Source: Blastocatellia bacterium
GTDB lineage: Bacteria > Acidobacteriota > Blastocatellia > Pyrinomonadales > Pyrinomonadaceae
NCBI GenBank assembly: GCA_003488005.1
Contig: DNND01000121.1
Coordinates: forward strand, 1-10,805
DNA: 10,805 nucleotides
Direction of reading: 5' to 3'
Under the pieces are notes generated by a model, which worked only from the letters and a program-made list of their open reading frames with translations, was not told the DNA's origin and ran no database searches. The position numbers and the translations under genes are program-made. Of the stretch, positions 1 through 7,600 are shown piece after piece. The first letter of the stretch is position 1; each line of letters starts with the position of its first letter.

Positions 1-160
1 ATAATTCTAAGTTATCCAAACTCAACTGTGTAGACCATGCTGAACGATATCATTTACCTGAGGCTATGTATTTTGTCCCAATTAACTCATTGCGAAAACA
101 TAGGGCGGCGTAGCACAAAAGTCAACACTTTCTCTCTCTTCTAGTCGACAATGGATTGTC

Positions 161-772
161 TCAGCCGGATTCAGAGTTTGTGCTCGCAAGCCAGGCAAAG
201 CTCCGAACCAAACCGTAATAAGCAACCAAAATGGTTATATATATTGTGGTCATTTGGATTGCGCCGAACCAAGGCGTGTCTAACCTGTCACTCCCAGAAA
301 ATACACGAAATCCATCACGCAAGAGAAACAATCCGAGCCAAATCCGTAAGGTCGTTGCATGGAATAGAAAGAGTGGTCGCATCCGTGCAGTTTTGGATCG
401 CCACTCCTTGCTCAACATTTGTACGGAACAGATCGAGAGATCTCGAAAAACGATAAGCCAGATGAAAACTGGATGAAAAGAGTAGCGCAACAGAAAGACT
501 AACATCAGCGCGAGATGAATCGCTCGGTCTCCCATACTATCCAGAGCGTATCCGAGTTCACTGTATGTCCCCCAACGCCGCGCCAGATAGCCGTCAAGTC
601 CATCACTCGCCATAGCTACAATAAAAATAGACAAAGTAACTACGTATCTTCGCAATTCGGTTTGGCCTGACAATAGAATGATCGTCACCGCTAGAGGAAT
701 GCGCGACAATGATAAGGCGTAAGGAATTGTTCGGTAGACCCGTGACTCCTTTTTTTGTTGAGAAAGAGACAT
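161..772 (-). CDS. CDP-alcohol phosphatidyltransferase family membrane protein
   Basis: Integral membrane enzyme of the family that moves a phospho-alcohol headgroup onto or off CDP-activated lipid (as in phosphatidylglycerophosphate synthase). The full family signature is visible in the 203-residue reading: D57-x2-D60-G61-x2-A64-R65-x8-G74-x3-D78-x3-D82, the metal and CDP-binding site. Hydrophobic stretches lie before the motif (about residues 16-34 and 43-56) and after it, as expected for a small multi-helix enzyme. The ATG at 772 is chosen because the family normally starts just before the first helix. A GTG at 862 would add 30 residues unlike the family; neither start has a good ribosome-binding site. 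The acceptor alcohol cannot be read from the sequence. It stands alone beside a recombinase rather than with other lipid genes, which suggests an accessory rather than a housekeeping copy. Family assignment is firm, substrate unknown. Confidence 0.85.
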   Translation of the reverse strand: MSLSQQKKESRVYRTIPYALSLSRIPLAVTIILLSGQTELRRYVVTLSIFIVAMASDGLDGYLARRWGTYSELGYALDSMGDRAIHLALMLVFLLRYSFHPVFIWLIVFRDLSICSVQMLSKEWRSKTARMRPLFLFHATTLRIWLGLFLLRDGFRVFSGSDRLDTPWFGAIQMTTIYITILVAYYGLVRSFAWLASTNSESG

Positions 773-1257
773 TAGATGTTCGAAGCAGGCATAGCCGGTT
801 TTTCTTCGGAAATTGATTGGCCTCAAGTTTGGGCTGGTCCATCTAGGGACTTCCACACCCACTCAATCTCGCGCTAAGTCTCTGAGTGCAAGAAAACATC
901 CCAAGGTCCCGCACGCCGAATCATCGGATCCGTGTACCGCTCCCTAACTGCCGCCGTTTCCAAGCGTCGGTCTGAGGCGGAGCCGCAAATGACTCCTTAT
1001 TATCCAAAGCAAAGAAGAAAGGCGCGACTTCCAGATGCGTAATTGAGTCGGAGCATTATGACTCCCAAGTAAGGGCTGCGACAAGAGTTCAGATCATCAG
1101 ACCATTAGTCTAGAGCGCTCCTGTCGCGCATCCCTTGAAACCTGAATCTTCCGTGGTTAAACTCACTGCGGTTTTTCCCACCCACCGAGACGAATCAACC
1201 AAGCTCTTCAATTTTACGAAGGGTCCGCCCCCGGACTCGTTTGCGGGAGTGCATACC
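773..1257. other. Intergenic region between divergent lipid gene and recombinase
   Basis: I see no convincing gene here. A short inverted repeat, GAGTC with GACTC ten bases apart, lies near 1044-1063. The reading frame of the recombinase is open back to a TTG at 1135, but that stretch is unlike the family N-terminus. Promoters for both flanking divergent genes should lie here, but none stands out. Part of 773-862 could be coding if the GTG at 862 is used for the lipid enzyme. Confidence 0.4.
1245..1249 (+). promoter_or_regulatory. Ribosome binding site fixing the recombinase start
   Basis: GGGAG lies eight bases before the ATG at 1258 and decides in favour of this start over the upstream in-frame TTG at 1135. 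Confidence 0.6.
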
Positions 1258-2232
1258 ATGCAACTAGACCAAGCAATAAGCGAGTTTTTTAGTGGCTACT
1301 TTTCCACCCATGACAGAAGTAAGAAGACCGAGGTGGCATACAAGTCAGATTTGGAGCAGCTTGCGGCGTACGCGCCCGAGGCCTGTTGTCTCTCCTCGGT
1401 TGACGCCGCTCTTATCGAGGGCTGGGCTGCTGATTTGCGGACTAAGTCTTATGCGCCCGCATCAATGCGGCGCAAAATGGTTGTGCTCAAAGTGTTCTGC
1501 TCATACTGGGTTCGGAAGGGCGTCCTTCCGGAATCACCATTTTGGAGAGTCAAGCTTAGCTTCGGAAGAATTGTGCAACTGCCGCGGGCTCTAACTGAGG
1601 TCGAGATACGCGGCCTTCTCGCTCAAGCAAAAGAGAACCATCGTACTGCCGAGGTTCCGCGCAAAGGATCAGCGTTGGCAAAGCATAAAGATCCGAGAGC
1701 TTCGGCGCGATCGTATCGTGCGCTGCGTAATCTGGCGTTAGTCGATTTACTCTTCGCAACCGGTATGCGTGTTGGGGAAGTATCAGCGCTCGACTTGGGG
1801 GACTTTGCCGTCGCCGAGTCAGTTTTCAAAGTTAGCGGGAAGGGAGGTAGAGATCGTTTGGCCTTCGTCGTTGACGAACAGACGGTGCGTATTCAGCGGG
1901 ATCATATAGACGCCCGTGTACGATTGGCTTCGGGAAGCCCGGCTCTATTTCTAAATGCTTCAGGCGAGCGTCTCTCTACCCAGGGAATCGCAAACATCAT
2001 TGCTCAGTTTCGGAAGGATGCCGGCATAGAGCGGCACATCACTCCTCACATGCTCCGGCATACGGTGGCTACTCTGCTATTGCGTAATGGTGTGGACATA
2101 CGAATCGTGCAGGAGTTCCTGGGCCACGCCTCGATTGCAACGACGCAACGTTACACACATGTGACGAAAGATCATCTTATTCGAGTCCTCCGAGAGCGTC
2201 ATCCGTCATTGGGATTCAGGACAGCGTCTTGA
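1258..2232 (+). CDS. Tyrosine recombinase / site-specific integrase (XerC/XerD-like)
   Basis: A DNA strand-exchange enzyme of 324 residues. The N-terminal SAM-like core-binding domain spans about residues 1-100 and the catalytic domain follows to about 315. All six catalytic positions are visible: R171 (in GMRVGEV), K195 (in GKGGRDR), H264 and R267 (in HMLRH), H290 (in GHASI) and the nucleophile Y299 (in RYTHV). Length and architecture match Xer-like or phage/integron-type integrases. Between the two domains (about residues 125-155) there is a basic linker somewhat longer than in standard XerC/D. It does not have the additional domain of integron IntI enzymes, which sits elsewhere. No excisionase, transposase or other mobile gene is adjacent, so it could be a relic of a genomic island or a lone recombinase of the kind common in Acidobacteria-like genomes. 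Two near-identical 15-bp repeats begin at its stop codon. Family certain; target site unknown. Confidence 0.92.
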   Translation: MQLDQAISEFFSGYFSTHDRSKKTEVAYKSDLEQLAAYAPEACCLSSVDAALIEGWAADLRTKSYAPASMRRKMVVLKVFCSYWVRKGVLPESPFWRVKLSFGRIVQLPRALTEVEIRGLLAQAKENHRTAEVPRKGSALAKHKDPRASARSYRALRNLALVDLLFATGMRVGEVSALDLGDFAVAESVFKVSGKGGRDRLAFVVDEQTVRIQRDHIDARVRLASGSPALFLNASGERLSTQGIANIIAQFRKDAGIERHITPHMLRHTVATLLLRNGVDIRIVQEFLGHASIATTQRYTHVTKDHLIRVLRERHPSLGFRTAS

Positions 2233-2304
2233 TCTCAGACCAATCAAAGCTAATTTTTGCGCACTACGCCGGGTCGGTCTGACGCGAAATTGATCTGCGA
2301 CCAA
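2229..2304. repeat. Pair of 15-bp near-identical direct repeats at recombinase 3' end
   Basis: TTGATCTCAGACCAA at 2229-2243 overlaps the recombinase stop codon. TTGATCTGCGACCAA at 2290-2304 matches it at 13 of 15 positions. They are 61 bases apart. Position directly after an integrase would suit recombinase binding sites or an attachment region, but there is no inverted arm arrangement typical of a Xer core site, so the role is inferred only. Confidence 0.45.
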
Positions 2305-2401
2305 AAAATGCCTGATGCGAATGGGCCCTTAATCAGCCGTTCGGAAAAACTGCCTCATCGGGAGAACAGTGCCAGCTTTCGGTAGGCGTTTACTTTGGCG
2401 A

Positions 2402-2419
2402 AGAGTCTTGGCAGACTCT
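2402..2419. repeat. Perfect 7-bp hairpin (AGAGTCT / AGACTCT)
   Basis: AGAGTCT, loop TGGC, AGACTCT. There is no T-run on either strand after the stem, so it is not a standard intrinsic terminator. It lies about 170 bases downstream of the recombinase. Confidence 0.5.
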
Positions 2420-2645
2420 CAAAAATTTGAGGAGATTTGTAAGCCTTCGTGGTCGTTTCAGCGCTAACTAACCAACCCTCCTTTCCTGTTCCTTTTTCGG
2501 CAAACTTCCAGACACTGCGAAGCTGATCTGCTTGAGCGGTTAAGCCTGTTCAAGCATTGCAACGGCTATCAGCGCGAATTAATTCACGGAAGAAACTCCA
2601 CTCGCTGATAAAACGAAGCGCCTCGGCATCCCAGTCCGCTGGCTT

Positions 2646-2666
2646 TGTCAGAACCGGGTTCTGACA
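2646..2666. repeat. Perfect palindrome with 10-bp arms and one-base centre
   Basis: Left arm TGTCAGAACC, single central G, right arm GGTTCTGACA. The short centre favours a dimeric protein-binding site or two abutting element ends rather than an RNA hairpin, because one base is too short for an RNA loop without losing inner pairs. TG...CA ends are also found on some insertion sequences, but no transposase is present. Confidence 0.6.
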
Positions 2667-2841
2667 GTTCACAATGTCGCCGCGTCGCCATGGTTCGCAT
2701 ACTCTGTCTTCACCGCCGAAGAAGCCGATACCGGCTCGTTGACCGATCGTTCTTACCGCCCGCTGCGATGATCCGCATTTGCTTTCACAAGAGATGAGTC
2801 TGCCTTATGATTGGACTGGTTAGCGGTCCAGTTACCACCCC

Positions 2842-3444
2842 GTGCCCGAAAATATTCAAATCATTAAAGAAGTAGACGGACGCAATCCCGAAATCTGCAG
2901 ATTCACTTCAGCAGTAACACTCTATGTTGGCACAAAAACAATTGCCAACCTGGACGAGGCTAAGGGATTGCCGTTAGCGGAAAGACTATTTTGCACCTCA
3001 GGTATAGCGAAGCTCCAACTCATCGGTCATCTTCTGGTAGTTACAAAGACCTCAGACCGGCAATGGAGCGAGCTGGCCACTGAAATTGAATCGGTGCTCA
3101 CAGCATTCTTGATTTCGGGCCTGGCCCTGACCGCTGCTGAAGTTAATGATCAAATGATGCTCATCGGCAGAAATACGAAAGAGAAAATTCAATACCTCAT
3201 AGACACTCAGATCAACCCTGGCGTCGCGGAACATGGAGGCTTTGTCCGAGTAGTTGATGTTAACGGTGACACTCTTTATGTGAAGCTCGGAGGCGGATGT
3301 CAGGGATGTGGGGCCGCGGACTTTACACTTAGGCAAGGCATTGAGACGATTATCAAAAGAAGTGTTCCCGAGATTCGCCAGATCGTGGACGTTACTAATC
3401 ACAGCGCAGGCTTGAGTCCTTACTATAGACGACCGGGACAGTAG
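2842..3444 (+). CDS. Nfu/NifU-type Fe-S cluster carrier protein
   Basis: A 200-residue protein with two modules. Residues 1 to about 90 resemble the Nfu N-terminal domain (scaffold Nfu/NifU N). Residues about 115-185 are the NifU C-terminal domain, with the cluster-binding pair C153-Q-G-C156 followed by GAADFTLRQGIE and an isoleucine/valine-rich end. Such proteins bind a [4Fe-4S] cluster, usually between two monomers, and hand it to client enzymes in the cytoplasm. The GTG start at 2842 is the only reasonable one, since an in-frame TAG lies at 2821; no strong ribosome-binding site is seen. It is followed 91 bases later by fdhE and then the formate dehydrogenase genes, which need five [4Fe-4S] clusters. 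A dedicated cluster-delivery role is therefore likely but inferred. Its domain order is that of stand-alone Nfu proteins rather than nitrogenase NifU, and no nif genes are nearby. Confidence 0.85.
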   Translation: MPENIQIIKEVDGRNPEICRFTSAVTLYVGTKTIANLDEAKGLPLAERLFCTSGIAKLQLIGHLLVVTKTSDRQWSELATEIESVLTAFLISGLALTAAEVNDQMMLIGRNTKEKIQYLIDTQINPGVAEHGGFVRVVDVNGDTLYVKLGGGCQGCGAADFTLRQGIETIIKRSVPEIRQIVDVTNHSAGLSPYYRRPGQ

Positions 3445-3500
3445 CCCGCGCGTGAGCAAGGGCTTCCGTTCTATGAGCCCTCCCTCACGGTCGGCTACTG
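3439..3500. repeat. Extragenic palindromic (REP-like) hairpin after the Nfu gene
   Basis: A three-step stem: CAGTAGCC (3439-3446) with GGCTACTG (3493-3500); CGTGAG (3451-3456) with CTCACG (3484-3489); AGGGCT (3459-3464) with AGCCCT (3476-3481). The loop is 11 bases. The Nfu stop codon (3442-3444) lies inside the outer stem. Layout and sequence resemble repetitive extragenic palindromes scattered through acidobacterial genomes. In the transcript it would be a strong structure between the Nfu gene and fdhE, able to protect or attenuate the message. There is no clear T-run, so it is not called a terminator. Confidence 0.75.
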
Positions 3501-3535
3501 CCCCGCGCCATTAGTTTTCTCGCAATAAGGTTCAA

Positions 3536-4324
3536 ATGATCGATTGGTGGGACAAACAAATTCAACGTGCGGATCTGTTAGCCGCTCAGTCCAGCGGCGC
3601 TAAAGAATTGTTGGCCTTCTATGCGCAATTGCTGCGAGCCCAAAAAGAAATTTACGAATTTCTCCGCAGCCGTAAAGATTGGCTTCCTTCGGGAGAAATA
3701 GAGTGCGACTTGTCGGTAATTCGCGAAGCGCTGCCGATACTATTGAAAACAGTCGAAGCCTATGGGCCGGAAGCTCTCGCTGCCGAGGCTCACGATTTAT
3801 CGGAGACGAGTTCCGAAATCATCAACGAGATGCTCACGAGTCACTGGCGCAGCCCAACCGACATCCAGTTTTTCGCAAAGGCATTCTTGCAGCCTTATGG
3901 CCGTTGGTTAGTCGACACGGGAGCCGAGCGTCCGAGGCGAGAACTTGCCGGCAGCGAACGTCATTGCCCCTTCTGTGGCGGAAACCCTCAGGTCAGTTTT
4001 CTGCAAAGCAAGGAGGGTAATTCCGAAAGCGGCAATCGCGATTTGATTTGCGCGACCTGTCTGGCATCGTGGGAATTTCGCCGAGTGGTTTGTGCCAATT
4101 GCGGTGAAGAGCGACCGGCGCAGCTCGGATACTTTCACACTCCGGATTATGACCACGTCAGAATTGAAGCCTGCGATACATGCAAGCATTACATCAAAGG
4201 TGTCGACCTTACGCGCCTCGGTTTTGCTGTACCACTGGTCGATGAGGTAGCTGCGGCGCCGCTCGATGTCTGGGCGCGCGCGCATGGCTATGTGAAGATT
4301 GAATTGAATCTGGTTGGTCTCTAG
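3536..4324 (+). CDS. fdhE: Formate dehydrogenase accessory protein FdhE
   Basis: FdhE is a cytoplasmic factor that binds the catalytic subunit of Tat-exported formate dehydrogenases and helps maturation or quality control before export. The 262-residue protein has an alpha-helical N-terminal half and a rubredoxin-like C-terminal half with four CxxC pairs: C144/C147 (CPFCGG), C172/C175 (CATC), C186/C189 (CANCGEE) and C213/C216 (CDTCKHY). The family uses these to hold iron. The GVDLTRLG segment after the last pair is typical of the family. It is somewhat shorter than E. coli FdhE (about 309 residues), mainly at the N-terminus. The start at 3536 has AAGG five bases upstream. It lies just upstream of the fdn operon, separated by a 344-base leader, so it may be transcribed separately or by read-through. 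Confidence 0.92.
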   Translation: MIDWWDKQIQRADLLAAQSSGAKELLAFYAQLLRAQKEIYEFLRSRKDWLPSGEIECDLSVIREALPILLKTVEAYGPEALAAEAHDLSETSSEIINEMLTSHWRSPTDIQFFAKAFLQPYGRWLVDTGAERPRRELAGSERHCPFCGGNPQVSFLQSKEGNSESGNRDLICATCLASWEFRRVVCANCGEERPAQLGYFHTPDYDHVRIEACDTCKHYIKGVDLTRLGFAVPLVDEVAAAPLDVWARAHGYVKIELNLVGL

Positions 4325-4433
4325 AAAGAAACGACAGAAAGGCAGATAGCGAAACTTTATTGCTGTCGCCAACTGCTTGCTCTTTCTTTACAACTCTCCT
4401 GAGTCGATTCAACCCCAACCCTAAGTTTAGTCG

Positions 4434-4462
4434 TTGACATCAGCGGTCGATCGGCCTAACCT
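4434..4462 (+). promoter_or_regulatory. Candidate sigma70-type promoter for fdnGHI
   Basis: A consensus TTGACA box at 4434-4439 is followed after 17 bases by TAACCT at 4457-4462, which keeps the important first, second and last bases of the -10 box. The transcript would carry a leader of about 200 bases. A competing -10 candidate TATAAC lies at 4501-4506 without a good -35, as expected for an activated promoter. Confidence 0.4.
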
Positions 4463-4471
4463 TCGAGCCGT

Positions 4472-4505
4472 ACCCCCCTACAACGAGGCGAAAACCCCCC
4501 TATAA
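4472..4505 (+). promoter_or_regulatory. Tandem 12-bp direct repeats, 22-bp spacing, upstream of fdnG
   Basis: ACCCCCCTACAA (4472-4483) and ACCCCCCTATAA (4494-4505) differ at one base and start exactly 22 bases apart, about two helical turns. The second copy covers the TATAAC -10 candidate and the first copy covers the corresponding -35 position. This is the geometry of tandem sites bound by a dimeric regulator (PhoB/OmpR-type sites use a similar period), but the regulator is unknown. Confidence 0.45.
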
Positions 4506-4632
4506 CTTAGAGCAGAGAGGTGAGCTGGTGTCTGGTCGCTCACTAAATTTCTCGCGCTGGGCCAACCGGCAGACAGCTGGTCTGGCCGGACTCTGTCCGT
4601 TTGCTTCTGCCACATTTGCAATCCCAAAGCTG

Positions 4633-4670
4633 ATGACATCCGCGTAGCAGTGATCGGAGGAATATGTCAT
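4633..4670 (+). promoter_or_regulatory. fdnG ribosome binding site within a start-codon hairpin
   Basis: A strong Shine-Dalgarno GGAGGA (4656-4661) lies seven bases before the ATG at 4669. ATGACAT (4633-4639) is perfectly complementary to ATGTCAT (4664-4670), which includes the first two bases of the start codon, and CCG (4640-4642) can add pairing with CGG (4655-4657). If formed, the structure would enclose the ribosome site and could tune fdnG translation. Confidence 0.45.
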
Positions 4671-7600
4671 GGACGTCTCCCGAAGAATGTTTCTTAAGAC
4701 AACAGTTATCGGCGGTGCCGGTGTCACTGTTTTTGGGTTCAGTTTGGCGCCGGTCTATGCCCAAACGCAGGGCTTGAAGATTGCGCGCACGACGGAGACG
4801 CGCAGCACTTGTCCGTACTGCTCAGTTAGCTGCGGCGTGATCATTCACACCCTGGGCGATAAAGCCAAGAACGTAATTCCCCAGGTGGTCCATGTTGAAG
4901 GCGATCCCGATCATCCGATCAATCGCGGCACGCTTTGTCCCAAGGGCGCTTCGCTTGAGCAGGATATCGTCAATGAGCGTCGCTTGCTGAAGCCGCAAGT
5001 GCGGCGTCCGGGAGCCACCGACTGGGAAGACATTTCGTGGGACCAGGCCTACTCCGAGATTGCGCAGAAGGTGAAGAAGACGCGCGACGACACATTTGTC
5101 GAGAAGGACGCTGCCGGCCACACCGTCAATCGCTGCGAAGGCATGGCCTTCACCGGCGGCTGCACCGACACCAACGAATTTAATTATCTGGTCGTAAAAA
5201 GTATGCGCAGCCTGGGGGTCTGCTACCTGGAAAACCAGGCCCGCGTTTGACACGGCCCAACGGTCTCCAGTTTGGGGCCCACCTTCGGACGCGGCGCAAT
5301 GACCAATGGCTGGATCGACATCAAGAACACCGACATGATGTTGATCATGGGCGGCAATCCGGCTGAGAACCACCCGTGTGGTTTCAAATGGCCGGTAGAA
5401 GCCAAACTGCATCGCAACGCCAAAATGATCGTCGTTGATCCGCGCTTCACCCGGACGGCATCGCAGGCCGATCTCTTTTTGCAAATACGCGCCGGCGCTG
5501 ACATCGCCTTTCTCGGCGGCTTGATCAATTACGCGCTGCAAAATAATCGCGTCGCGAAAGATTACTTGATCAATTACACCAACGCGGCCTTCATCGTTAA
5601 AGATGGGTTCAAACTTCCGGAAGATGGGTTGTTCTCGGGCTTTGATGCGGGCGCAACGACCTACGACAAGACAACCTGGAACTATGAAGAGGGCGGAAAG
5701 ATCGATCCGGCGACTGCACTAGCCGCGTCACCTTCTAATCCGAAAGCCGCGCCTCCAGCGCCGGGTAGTCAATCATCGTCTAATGGAAATTCCGGTGGAA
5801 AAAACTCAGAGAAAGGCGGGGATGCAGGCGGACATCAGGCCGCCGGCGGGCCGGGAGCATCCGGCCAGGCCGGTCCAAGCCCACCGCCAATGCTGCCCCC
5901 TAATACCGCCTATGACCTTTCATTGCAGCATCCGCGCAGTGTCTTTCAACTTCTGAAGCAACAATACTCGCGCTACACGCCGGAGATGGTCGAACGCATC
6001 ACCGGTATTCCTAGAGATCAATTTCTCAAAGCTGCTGAGCTGTTCACATCCATTCGCAAAGATGGTGACATGAAGAAGGCCGGCACGATCATTTACGCAG
6101 TCGGCTGGACGCAGCATACCAACGGTACGCAGATCATTCGCACCGCAGCTATCTTGCAACTGATTCTTGGCAATGTTGGCCGGGCGGGCGGTGGGGTAAA
6201 TGCCCTGCGCGGCCACTCCAACATTCAGGGGGCGACGGACATGGGCGGGGTGTTCGATATCTTTCCCGGCTATCTAAAGATTCCGCAGCCAAACGATACC
6301 GACCTTGCGACTTTCTTAAAACGAACGACGCCGACACCATCGAAGCCCAACGAGTGGGACTCATATAACTATTGGTCCAACACACCCAAGTTCATGGTGT
6401 CATTCCTTAAGACCTTATTTGGCGATTCGGCTAAGAAGGAAAACGATTTCAACTATAACTATTTGCAGAAGATCGATCGCAAATTCTCGTGGACTGAAAT
6501 GTGGGACGAGATGTACAGCGGCAAAGTGAAGGGTCTGTTCGCGTTCGGCATGAATGGCGTGGCGATTGGTCCAAACTCCCGCAAGAACATCGCGGCCTTA
6601 AAGAAAGCCGACTTCCTGGTTGTTTGTGAACTCTATCCGGAAGAGACCGCTGAATTTTGGCAATCTCCCGGCATCAGCAAAGACGAGATGAAGCAGATCA
6701 ATACCACGGTCTATCGTCTGCCGGGCGCCGGTTTCGCGGAGAAGGATGGCACGTTCGTCAATTCTGCTCGTTGGTTGCAGTGGAAGTATGTGGCCGTCCC
6801 ACCACCCGGTGACGCGAAAGTCGATCAGGAAATCCTGGCCCGGATCTTTTTGAAAGTACGTGAACTTTATCAGAAGGAAGGTGGCAAGTTTCCCGATCCG
6901 ATTCTGAATCTGAATTGGGCATACACGACGCCGCAAAATCCGTCGCTTGCTGAAGTGGCAAAGGAGATAAATGGCAAAGCGCTCGCCGATCTGACTGATG
7001 AAAAACTTTTTCCTGGTCAGACAATCAAGGCCGGACAACAGGTGCCAGGCTTTGCATGGCTGCGTGACGACGGAACGACTGCCTGCGGCAATTGGCTTTA
7101 TTCAGGTTCATGGACTGAAGCCGGAGCGCAGATGCAACGTCGCGGCACGGATGATCCCTCCGGTCTCGGCGTTTATCCGAACTGGGCCTGGTCATGGCCG
7201 GCCAATCGGCGGGTGATGTACAACCGCGCTTCCTGCGACCCATCGGGCAAGCCCTGGGACATGGAACGCCGTCAGGTTTGGTGGAGCGAAGCGCAGCAGA
7301 AATGGGTCGGCAATGATGTCCCGGATTTCAAAGTCGATTCAAAACCGAGTGACCACATGGGGCCATTCATCATGAACCCGGAAGGCGTGGGCCGTCTCTT
7401 TGCTCCGCTTGCTGCCTTTGCCGATGGGCCGTTTCCTGAGCACTACGAACCAGTCGAGAGCCCAATCGCAAATCCACTCCATCCGCAGCAATCGAACAAT
7501 CCGGTCGCGAAGAAATTCAAGTCGGACATGGATAAGCTTGGTACGCCCGCCGAAGGCTTCAATGTTGTCTGCACGACTTACCGACTGACTGAGCACTATC

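Larger units (their letters stand above)
2233..2841. other. Gene-poor 600-base stretch after the recombinase
   Basis: No supported gene. It contains the second copy of the 15-bp direct repeat (2290-2304), a perfect 7-bp hairpin (2402-2419), a perfect palindrome (2646-2666) and a weak repeat-flanked stretch (GGAC/GTCC) at about 2813-2829 just before the next gene. On the minus strand 2550-2804 is free of stops for 85 codons but has no ATG and only a mid-frame GTG at 2672; it may be a decayed gene. No promoter for the downstream Nfu-like gene is obvious. Confidence 0.4.
4325..4668 (+). other. Leader region upstream of fdnG
   Basis: Non-coding. From left to right it holds: an A/T-rich start in which CGACAG (about 4331) and CTGTCG (about 4362) could pair; a sigma70-like promoter (4434-4462); a 22-bp-spaced direct repeat (4472-4505) whose second copy contains TATAAC; an 8-bp hairpin with one bulged G (4567-4588) that overlaps a second hairpin CGGAC-TCT-GTCCG (4587-4599); and a hairpin reaching into the fdnG start codon (4633-4670). 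No sigma54 GG-N10-GC motif was found. I could not match the leader to a known riboswitch, including the Moco motif. Confidence 0.5.

Noticed and set aside
151..456. Plus-strand open frame of 101 codons opposite the phosphatidyltransferase
   Set aside because: The minus strand carries a full CDP-alcohol transferase signature; the plus frame has no recognisable feature.
2460..2570. Integron attC-like core (GTTAAGC near 2539) downstream of the recombinase
   Set aside because: No matching inverse core site and no hairpin with the attC arm layout; the recombinase lacks the IntI-specific domain.
2550..2804. Stop-free minus-strand stretch of 85 codons with a protein-like composition (for example WDAEALRFISEW)
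   Set aside because: No ATG and only a mid-frame GTG at 2672, no ribosome site, and no family recognised; at best a decayed gene.
4581..4606. Sigma54 (-24/-12) promoter for the fdn operon
   Set aside because: The GG and GC elements in this stretch are 13 rather than 10 bases apart and the TGGCAC/TTGCA consensus is not met.
4822..5541. Long minus-strand open frame (239 codons) opposite fdnG, spanning the selenocysteine codon
   Set aside because: It is a mirror of the biased codon use of fdnG, with no ribosome site and no recognisable protein features.
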